From the NCBI RefSeq assembly GCF_910592395.1, contig NC_088317.1, positions 12,958,001 to 13,022,000 on the forward strand: a stretch of DNA of 64,000 nt, read 5' to 3'. Of this stretch, positions 55,447 to 64,000 are shown piece after piece. The DNA is from Lineus longissimus (Eukaryota > Nemertea > Pilidiophora > Heteronemertea > Lineidae). Position 1 is the first letter of the stretch. Every line of letters starts with the position of its first letter. A program made the position numbers and the translations under genes. The notes below the pieces were generated by a model. That model was not told the origin of the DNA. It ran no database searches and saw only the letters and a list, made by a program, of their open reading frames with translations.

Positions 55447-58400
55447 CTGGTTTTTGGATGGCATGTGCCATTATGACCAAAAAGTTTTCTCCAGCCAGTG
55501 AAGTCTGCTGTGTGTACTCTAGACAATGCGCGTGCCTGTACATTGTATACACAGCATGTTGTCTATTCAAGAGAAAATGTTGCTAGGATTCACAGCAGGT
55601 AGCAGGCGAGGCTTTATAATGAGCCTAATGATAATTGGAATAAAACGCTGTGAACATAAAACTATTGTCTGTTGCGTACACAGCATGCTGTGTACATATC
55701 CTCTTCCTTCTTTTTTAGGCCTTTTACCTAGATGCATGAGGCGGACATGGTTAATAACTGTGTTGGGTGTGGCTCATGTCTTCGGCGCTTACCGCGCCCC
55801 GCGAGAAATCTATTTTTAGTTATTGTCGTTAGATTTGGAATAGGACAACTTCCAGAGATTTCTTGCCTTTATTCTCATATTATAACAGTTATTTGTATAA
55901 GTTAAGGTCCCTCTAGTTGAGGTGGGTGTCAAAGGAGTCGCCTGTGGCAGAATCATAGTGCGTTTGTGTAATATAAAGTTCATGTTCGTAGAAGTAATTC
56001 AATATTTGCTGCGGCCAACTTTTGCCGCCATTGTGTAGTGTAAATGCACACCATGTGCTTTCGCTATTTGGGGGTGTGGTTGCGCCCACCATGCTTACTA
56101 TCTAAAGCATGATTTAAACGTTGTCAGTACACCAACATTATGTAAGACTATATGTCTCAATCTATCAGATTTTTATGGACCAGCTGTGATGATTTGTAAT
56201 GTGATTTTGGTCAGTTTGGTAGAGCCTTAGTTTAATCATGTAACACCAGGTGGCAGCACCTGCTGGAGACGTCTTGTAAGACAGTCACAACCTGTCTTCT
56301 CCACTTTGGAGACTAGTACCAGTTTAACTTTGTCTGACAATGTTCGTGTTATTTCATTTCAGTTTACGTTCAATTTTGAGGTCAATAAAGCTTTCAGCAT
56401 ATTCGGAACCACGCTGGTTATTGGTTCATTGATCGGGAACGTGGATGGAGACCATTACAATAACCTTGCCATTGGAACTAAAAGTCCTATCACACAATTT
56501 ACATTTGAAACGTAAAGATTCCTGATGCTCTAGTCTACAAAATTTCAAATGTAATGCCAATTACTTTTTCCTGGGAACATCATATTGCAAGTGAGGCATT
56601 TGTATGGCGCCCTTGGTGAATTACACCAATGGCAATGCTTGCCGCCATCGTTTCTTGTCGAAAATGGCAAGTGGCGTGTATCGTTTCTATTGAAACAATC
56701 ACTAAAAGCCAGCGGGTCAAATGACCATTGGCATAAATTAAGGGCAATATTACCCAGCTGTCGGCTGCCCAGTCACCTTCTATTCTACATAAGTAGTTTC
56801 AATCAACAAAGTGCACAAAAGGAAAAATTCAAAATCTGACTTAATTATCGCGCTTTACCGCGACTCCGATTTGACCGGCACGAGTTAGCTCTCCAGGCAT
56901 CGACTCTTTCCACGGGGAACGATGCACTAGTAAGGCGTTTCCTGGAGCTAGGATCTACCCCTTGACGTCATGGTGCTGAAGGCCACTAGCAACTCTCTGG
57001 TACCCATTTTAACACCATTGGGGAATATCGGCATGTCACCAGGGCAACTTGAAGGCACTATGGCCGAATCTGCATTTTGGCTTAAAATCGCCTTATGGGA
57101 AGGTTGGTGAAAAGCTTATCGTGGTGTATTTGCCTTCAATTCTCAAATGGCCACTAGAACCAAGCCTTTTCACATTAATCCATGATGTGACACACCGTTG
57201 TGTTTGTAATGACCTCTAGTTTCTGCATCTGTCGTCTAAAGGGGCATTGTTGGATATCATAAGCCCATTCAGGTGGTACTACACAGTGGGACGGGGTCCG
57301 TTTTGTCCCCCCAGAGAAATGTAGTTCTTATGACGCAGGCCGTTTCCATGTTCATGAATGGGTCCAACCTGTTCCAGACACTATATACTTTGACGCCCTG
57401 GTCTTAGTTTCCATGTGCAGAGGGATCTTTGGCAATTTTATGAGTCTAGAATCTGTGCCATTTGAAGCGGGTCTCCATCCTCAGTTTAGCCTCAATATGT
57501 AACATACCTTCCATCTGCCACGCGAGGTTGTGCGAGTGTCAATTATTCTCGTCCAAATTCTAGGCCATATAGCGAAAAAACAGCCGAAATGACCCAATAT
57601 TTTCACATCAAATAAAGAAACTAGATGCGTTTGGCAATCTGTCGGTGGTGATGACATTCCCAAATCATTCATTTTGAACCGATTGAGGCCCGTTTGAAGA
57701 TCGCACACATCATGCCGTTTCTCGGTCAATTATTTACCATTTTCAGGATCCAAGTGGTGTCAAAGGTTGCGCCACCTATCGGTGAACTTATGCAATTGCT
57801 GCAGACTTCTCTGGATTCATATGAACCCAGAAATGTATGGATTATGGTGCCTATGATGTATGATTAGGCCTCAGCAGGAACTGAAAGTCTACCTCGTGTC
57901 GGATGCCGGGGCCTATTTGACGCTGCCCTCGACGCCGTCCTCCGCACTGTATAGTGCCACCTCAGCTGACGGCTCCGCATCACTAATTGACCGATCAGCG
58001 TAGATCGCATAGGAAAGTAGTACTTTAAGAAATCAATGCGTGGTCTCACTGTCCAGTAGGGGTGCTATCTGTGCAATTAGAATGTATAGTTTCTCTGATA
58101 TTATGAATTAAAGTTGTTTCTGGCGAACATTCTTATGAACTTTGAGCCTCATATGTTCACCGGCGTGGATTTGGGGATCCAGTTTACCCACTGATTCGTG
58201 AAACGTGTTGGACGCGTAAAATTATTAAAGAGAAAAACGACCCCATAAACTTCAGACCCTCCCCCCCCCCAAACCCTGAAATTATCATGGTCATGACCTG
58301 TCAAAAATTCTATAGATTTATGCCCTGGGTGAGGTCTTTCTGCCCTGTAAATATTAGATTCGAGTGAGATATTGGGACAAAGTTATTGCAGTTGATGTCT

Positions 58401-59486
58401 AAAGGAAATGGCTTAAAATCTATTAGTGGTGTGTTGCCTGACAAATCGCATTTAGTGTCTGTATGGAAAGAGTATAAGGACGATTTTGCTACGTACTTTA
58501 TTGCCAGTGGCCAGACTGCTATTGTGGAACAACACAAAGTGTCCATGTTATTGTACCAAATGAAAACAAATTCATAACGGTGTTTCAGTTTGCTTTGGAA
58601 TCTGGCTTGTGTCAGTGAACTGGAAAAAGACCAAAGAGTTGGCTTTCGTTCCTGTAGTCCATTCCGCAATTTAGAGCTGTCCAGTGCCATGCATTCTTCA
58701 AACTTGCAAAGTGACGAAACTTGATGATATTCAAGCATATTCTCTCTGTCGGCATTGGCGTCCATGTTGGAAAGCCAATGTTTCGGAGAAAATGGCGGCA
58801 AATTTAGGCAAGGGCACAACGACGTCATAGATAAATTGGGTTCTGGTGTTGCACGTGGAGAGTTGAGTGCGTCCAAAATGGTGGATAGCTCGAAAATTTT
58901 TCAATTTTTTGGCTCTTTGGGCGCGTTTTTCTCATCATTGGAGTATTTTTGATCAACATTGTACAAAGAGCGCGATGAAAATAGTTAAAGTCTGAATGCC
59001 TACATTTTTTTTCAGTTGATCAACCGTATATTTCTTTCACTATTAGATTTTGAGTGCCGAAATTTTTGTTTCCGATCGAGTAAGAGTCGAACGATTTGGG
59101 AAGGTTCTCTGTATGCCCTTTTCATTGCGGTCTTTTTTTATGTGTTGATGCCGTTAGAGCCCTTTAGGGGGCTTATAAGAACACCTCGAAAATATCCTCA
59201 AAAATAAGGAATCAATTGCAATAAACATATAAGTCCAGAGCCCTCTATTAAACACTGTACATTAAATGTACATTGTTGTTCATAAATTTTGGTAAAAAAG
59301 TACACATTGGACCGATCAATCCGCACAAAATTTTATACGTATGAAGAAGAACCCTTTGCCAATAGCATATTAAAGTTTCAAAACATTCAGATACCGATCG
59401 CCTGAAAAAAAATGATTTCCGTACACCATATCCATCATAACGTCACTCGCGCATAGATATGGCCCTGTCAAAATACAAGACCGATT
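55447..59486. other. Intergenic, no gene recognised
   Basis: No frame with a recognisable domain in 4 kb. It holds a palindrome GTACACAGCATGCTGTGTAC (55676-55695) related to 52621-52643, a CACCAGGTGG...CACCTGCTGG motif near 56250, a poly-C run at about 58260-58270, and a segment (58727-58830) resembling pieces of 23690-24185. The longest frame (58310-58876, minus, 188 codons) has no family signature. Confidence 0.4.
55676..55695. repeat. 20-bp perfect palindrome GTACACAGCATGCTGTGTAC
   Basis: Self-complementary without a spacer. Related TATACACAGCATGTTGTC occurs at 55546 and TCTGCTGTGTGTAC at 55502. Confidence 0.85.
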
Positions 59487-60381
59487 ACTGCCCATAAGTC
59501 CGAAGGTCCATAAGTCTGAAGGTTCACAAGTCCGAAGGTTCACAAGTCCGAAGGTCCACAAGTCCGAAGGTCCACTAATCTGAAGGTGCACAATTCCGCA
59601 GGTCCATAAGTCCGAATGTAATGCAAGTGACCCAGATCAGAGTTGGAACAGCATAATACCAGTCTAACACCTCGTAGCAATCATCCCTGGATATGTGGCT
59701 CCCTCTACGCTGGTAAATTCTGCGCACTTAATTGTCAATGACTACAGTGCTCCTTTAACTTAAAGGCGGTATTATACAGAGTTTCAACATTCAACATTAA
59801 AAGAGGAGATTCCAATTACGCCTAAATAAATCACTACAAGTAATATTCCAATTTCAGGATTTGGTGTCTCTAAATCGAATGAGTTGGTTTCCGGTGCCGC
59901 TCGACATGGGGCCCTCCAGCATTGTCAATATATCTTTTCCGTGACATTCTTGTTACGATGGTAGCGGAAGTCATTGAAAATTAAAACCTTTGAGTCCTTC
60001 CTCAACCCCTTGTCGCGTACGCCATGCTAAAATGACTACCAGCACAGAAAATTGCGTGATGCTGGGTCAGGGTGATTCGCAGAATCGGGTTTCCACGTAG
60101 GCTCTAGTTGATGATTCCGCGTATTATTGATGCTACATAGACGGACAACTAAGAATAACATACACGCGCTTAAAAATTGGATTTCGGACTTATGTACCTT
60201 CGGACTTGTGAACATTCGGACTTGTGAATACTTTTGCATTACTTTCGGACTTATGGTTTTTCGGACTTACGGACCTTCGTAACTGTGGACTTTCGGAATT
60301 ATGGGTCGTTTTCAAAATGTGATTTTTCCTTTGTGATCTTATGGACTTTCGGACTTGTGGACCTACGGACTTATGGACAGT
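59487..60381. mobile_element. Foldback element with arms of ~16-bp tandem units
   Basis: The left arm (59487-59625) is about eight head-to-tail copies of CACAAGTCCGAAGGTC-like units. The right arm (60183-60381) has the same units in the opposite orientation (GGACTTATGGACCTTC). Outermost ends ACTGCCCATAAGTCCG and CGGACTTATGGACAGT are inverted repeats with one mismatch. About 550 bp of unique sequence lies between, without a gene. The target duplication is unclear. Confidence 0.78.
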
Positions 60382-60424
60382 CACCGTGAGACCACATCTT
60401 CTTAACTTCTCCCATGGTGTACTT

Positions 60425-60628
60425 ACTTAACAAGATCATCGGCCGAGTTGGTATATGCGCTTGGGCGTATTATGTTTAAAACATGTATCTCCTTTTATCT
60501 CTGTAATTATATCTATATGTTTTTATTTGCATACATTTCATACTGTACATTGTTTATCTTGCTTATTCACCTCTGTAATAACCACATGGTATCAATACAA
60601 AATAAATTGAAACTGAAATTGAAATTGT
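60425..60628 (+). repeat. 3' end fragment of a LINE-like element
   Basis: T-rich UTR-like sequence ending AATACAAAATAAATTGAAAC and a (TGAAAT)n tail. This type of 3' terminus is common in non-LTR elements truncated to the tail. No coding part survives. Confidence 0.5.
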
Positions 60629-61131
60629 TTCCTATTTGGCGCAATGTTTGTCTAGCAGAGAGATATGACGGATACATACTGTCTTCTCCCACTTAACCGA
60701 GCGCCAGGAAAATGGCTCGAAAATGACTAAGTCCAGAAACATGGCAGTCTGTAGTTTTTACCGGTGGGCTGCAAACATTCAATATGACAGCCAATTATAT
60801 TGATCAATAGTTATAGGAAGACAACCTTGTAAATGTTGTCAATTCAATAACGCCTGGTCGCGGTCAGGGCCAGTAATCCCTGCAGTCAGGGTGATGATTA
60901 TTGAAGTTACGTAAGTTCATGTAAATGGTTGACCAATCCAGAGTCTTTCAAATGAATTTATTTTATCAAATCGATTATGGAATCATTTTCTTGTGGGGGA
61001 AATCCAATAAAGGGCACTTTCGTGTCAAATGTCATAATTGTTGTCTGCCATCTTGCTTTGACCACGTGCACGCAATGCGATGGATTTTGTGGGTAGGCCT
61101 AGCAGGCACCCTGATGATGTTAACGTATGGA

Positions 61132-61178
61132 ATGGAGCATGGAGATGATGTTGACAGCCCTGACCCTGATACCACTAC

Positions 61179-61231
<53 letters not shown>

Positions 61232-63245
61232 TAGATGATGCTAACCAGGCTGTACCTGGTGCATGTAGGCACCAGAAAAGCTACAGTCTCAATCAGAAGA
61301 TTGACCTTATCGAGACATACCAATTGGAGCATGCTATAGGATTACGTCATGCTGAAACTGCGACATCCTTTGCTAGACATCAACGCATAGCACCGCAGAC
61401 ATTTAGACGTTGATTAAGCACACAGGATGACTTGTTTGCCCTCCGAGATAGATCAACTCAAGACCATAGAAGACGGAGGAGACAACAGCAACACGGCACT
61501 GATGCACAAGGTAGTGTTTCTACAAGCATTATATTCCTCGCTAAATGAATTTCCTTCCTTGTTGGCCTATACCGACCGGAATAAGTCCGCTTCTGTGTCA
61601 TGGACGGAAGAATAAGTCGCACTATACATCAAAGCGACTGACCCTGACCATTGCCTTTAATAATATCAGTACTATTGTTCCTGGGACCTTTATTCTTAGG
61701 ACTAACATTTCGTTCATACCTGTGGTTATCGGCAATCAATATTTCCAAATATGTTAAACGTGTTAGCTTTTTTATTTCAGCATACTGGCCCGAAATGGAA
61801 AACAATTTGAACACCTGGTTCCTTGAGCGCCGAAGACTTGGTTTCCCTGTTTCCGGTGAGGATATTAAAGGGCAAGCTGGAAGAGAATTTCGGCAATGGT
61901 GGGCAGAGCTTCCGAACGAAACGAAGGCCGAAAGACAAAGACAGAGACCCCTGCGATACCTTTTCCATGCATCTGCACATTGGCTTAGCAACTTTTAGAA
62001 AGGTGAGTTTCATTCCGCTGTTGCATGGATCGGCCTTAATGGATTGTATGCGGTGAATTTTAACAATATGCAAATTCCATTTGAGGAAACAAATCAGCTA
62101 TCGAAGGAAGACCAAAGATTCAAGGGGGTTACCTGACAACGCCCAGGCTTTGGTTGCCGACTACCGGGGAGATTTTGCCGACCTCATCAGAGACGCTGAT
62201 TTTGATGTCATCATGAACATGAATGAGACGTTCGTGTTGTTTGATATGGTGCCAAGATCAACAATGGAAGCGACTGGGTCTCAGAATGTTGACATTCGAT
62301 CATCCCAAGGCAACCCGAAACTTGGATGCACGGTGACTCTAGTAGTTACGACAGACGGACGAAAAGGACGAGCCGAGGTCAACTTCAGAGGCTTGGCACC
62401 AGATGGTGACGTCATTCGGCAGCTTCAGGCGAATGCTCCAGACAATGTGCGAGTGAGTATTGGCATAGAATACAAGTCCGTGCTTGTAGTACAGGACATG
62501 TACCTGACGTCATCAGTGTTGTCATTGACGGTTATTCTAGTTAATGGTAGTATTTTTTAGGAAAATCAGAACTTCTATGACTAAAATTATTATAGGTTTG
62601 TCATGGATGGAACCAAAACATTGTGCGTGTCTGACTGTTCAGAAAAGTAATGTAAATGTTCATACTTGTTGTTTATTTTTCCAGGTAACTGGTAGTCCAC
62701 AGGGTTGGGCCCGACACCAATCGCTAATCGAGTGGTTGCAGGCCCTAATTGTGCCATTTGTAGCAGGGGCCACGTTCCTGTTACTTTTAGACAGGTATCC
62801 GGCGCATCGAAATCAGCAATTTCGTGATGCAATCACCGCAGAGAATGGGACAGACACTTTCATTCCAGGACGATGTACTTCGCTCCTGCAGCCCTTGGAC
62901 TTGACCGTAAACAGGAGCTTCAAGTGTCACCTGAGGACCATTTGGAAAGTGTGGAAAATCGGCCACACTGATGATCAAGGACATTGTGAGCGGATCACCA
63001 GGCGGGATGTGGTCAGGATGATCAGCCTCGGCTGGGAAAGGGTCACACAACAGACGATTATGAACGGTTGGAGAGCCAGTGGCCTAGTTCCTGAGGACGA
63101 TGACGAAGTCGGGGAGGGGGTAGAGATGGTAAATGATGAGCTTGAGCAGTTTGTTGAGGGGATTGAGTTTCGGAAGGAGAAGAGGATGATGATGTTTTTG
63201 ATGATGAGGTGTAAATCCCGTTTGGATAATAAAATTGATTGGTAA
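61132..63245 (+). pseudogene. pogo/Tigger DDE_1 transposase, broken
   Basis: Four inferred exons: 61132-61510, 61781-62004 (approximate end), about 62079-62452, 62685-63245. Domains in order: an Asp run encoded by (GAT)n (61180-61230), helix-turn-helix (KSYSLNQKIDLIETYQLEHA...FARHQRIAPQTFRR), CENP-B-type HTH (YWPEMENNLNTWFLERRRLG, GREFRQWWAEL, FHASAHWLSNF), and the DDE_1 core (ADFDVIMNMNETFVLFDMVP, LLLLDRYPAHRN, RCTSLLQPLDLTVNRSFKCH). Three defects: TGA at 61411-61413 where Trp is expected after FRR; TAG at 61996-61998 after LSNF; and the first catalytic Asp (normally NMDET) is Asn (NMNET). The second and third acidic positions are intact. It cannot be catalytic as it stands. Confidence 0.88.
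61180..61230. repeat. (GAT)n microsatellite, ~17 units
   Basis: Pure GAT array inside the transposase first exon, encoding poly-Asp on the + strand. Confidence 0.95.
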
Positions 63246-63620
63246 ATTGATAAGTAAATCTTTTCTTTAATTTATTCGTTAACAGCAAGACTTCTTTATT
63301 GGGACATTCTGCAGACCCATGAAGCTGGATTTATTATAGACCCTAGATTAGAAATTTCTGGTCAACGAACACTATAGGCATAAAATGAGGACGCTAGTTG
63401 TATTGTATTCATTCATTCAGTACAGGACTACCCCATGTCAATGTTCATGTATTTTATCCACTTACGTGGAAGGCATTGGCATTGCCCACGAAAAGGGAGT
63501 CAATTATCAGCTGTGGCTGTTATTTCTAATGTTCGCCTGCCACCAGTAAAATCGGCCTGTTCATTTGGACTTAGTCATTTTACGATTCAGCCGCGCTCGG
63601 TTAAGTGGGAGAAGACAGTA

Positions 63621-64000
63621 TTTCATGAAATTCAGCAGCGCTTATCTATGGTCACCAAATGGTTTCAAATCCCGACGGCAACACTTAGGACAAGTCCTAT
63701 GTTCACAATAGTTGCAGAGGAAGTGGTAAGGACAATGTGTGTAGTTCTGTGAAAAGTCTGAAATTGAGCAGTTACAATACTGTGTACCTCAACTTTAGTT
63801 TACGTTTTCAAATAACGTTTGAGAACCTCAATGAAAAATAGAATAATGAAACAAATTAAGGATTTCCATTTTAAAAGGTTAATCATTGACAGAGAAATAG
63901 TTGAACCACTTTTTCAAAGTAATAACCAGGATTCGTTCTTCGAGTGTTTTTTCCACTGTTTGATGACGATCAGTTGTGCGACCGTGAACTCACTGCCAAG
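63621..64000. other. Flank, nothing recognised
   Basis: AT-rich unique sequence to the window end. No frame or repeat stands out. Confidence 0.4.

Larger units (their letters stand above)
60679..63618 (+). mobile_element. pogo/Tigger-type DNA transposon, 2.94 kb, inactivated
   Basis: Terminal inverted repeats CTGTCTTCTCCCACTTAACC(GAGCGC) at both ends, perfect over at least 26 bp. TA lies on both sides (60677-60678, 63619-63620). The near-perfect termini suggest a fairly recent insertion even though the transposase gene is broken. It contains one gene, 61132-63245. Confidence 0.9.

Noticed and set aside
58310-58876. 188-codon minus-strand frame as a gene
   Set aside because: No domain, no codon bias evident by eye, and it overlaps sequence resembling a dispersed repeat at 23.7-24.2 kb.
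59487-59625. CRISPR-like array of short direct repeats
   Set aside because: Units are ~16 bp, contiguous without unique spacers, and repeated in inverted form at 60183-60381; the genome is eukaryotic.
61120-61332. Minus-strand poly-Ile frame
   Set aside because: It is the complement of the (GAT)n array within the Tigger transposase exon.

Overview
The window comes from a metazoan nuclear genome, most likely a marine invertebrate. Two host genes carry GT-AG introns and are aligned to animal families, base composition is AT-leaning, introns run from 0.3 to 1.9 kb, and the rest is packed with animal-type non-LTR retrotransposons (LINEs), Harbinger, Tc1/mariner and pogo/Tigger DNA transposons and MITEs. 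I see nothing bacterial or plasmid-like, no rRNA or tRNA gene, and no CRISPR array. The species cannot be named from the sequence alone.

Host genes. (1) The 3' part of an organic-anion-transporting polypeptide (OATP/SLCO family): seven coding exons on the + strand, 3677-9338, with a Kazal-like extracellular loop. The first ~250 residues lie upstream of the window or were not found. (2) A complete nine-exon prostaglandin reductase 1-like (PTGR1/LTB4DH) oxidoreductase on the + strand, 25594-32991, predicted 335 aa with exon phases that agree throughout.

Layout. 0-3.5 kb: wreckage of a Tc1/mariner-like element with inverted ends, containing a Harbinger remnant, a TTAA-flanked MITE and a hairpin. 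3.6-9.4 kb: OATP, with a 568-bp mariner-type MITE in an intron. 9.7-14.3 kb: a MITE, then a long-armed foldback element split by a 5'-truncated LINE (LINE A) whose 5' junction carries a copied piece of the nearby MITE. 14.4-18.4 kb: a decayed CR1-superfamily-like LINE (LINE B) with a MITE inside. 19.8-23.1 kb: two inverted-repeat elements and LINE C. 25.6-33.4 kb: PTGR1-like gene, with a Mutator-like hairpin MITE (9-bp target duplication) in intron 3. 33.9-52.5 kb: LINE D, interrupted by an 889-bp element built of inverted satellite units and by a 13.4-kb nest. 52.8-55.4 kb: an apparently intact two-gene Harbinger element. 59.5-60.4 kb: a foldback element with arms made of ~16-bp tandem units. 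60.7-63.6 kb: a broken pogo/Tigger transposon.

The centrepiece is the nest at 37453-50866. Target-site duplications resolve it layer by layer: LINE D contains an element (E1-outer, TSD ATGGCCACT), which contains a MITE (TSD ATCG), which contains an oppositely oriented relative of the first element (E1-inner, TSD GTCGAGGCC). E1-inner carries an 11-kb tandem pair of non-coding cargo units. Unit 1 alone carries a 1.7-kb long-inverted-repeat element; unit 2 preserves its empty site. Removing E1-outer plus one TSD restores the LINE D reading frame exactly. The E1 family (TIR beginning CAAGGAGGATAYCGCGGT, 9-bp TSD, palindromic CRE-like GTGACGTCAC ends, no recognisable transposase, large duplicated cargo) and the inverted-satellite element at 36005-36893 (6-bp TSD) are the best candidates for undescribed mobile systems here.
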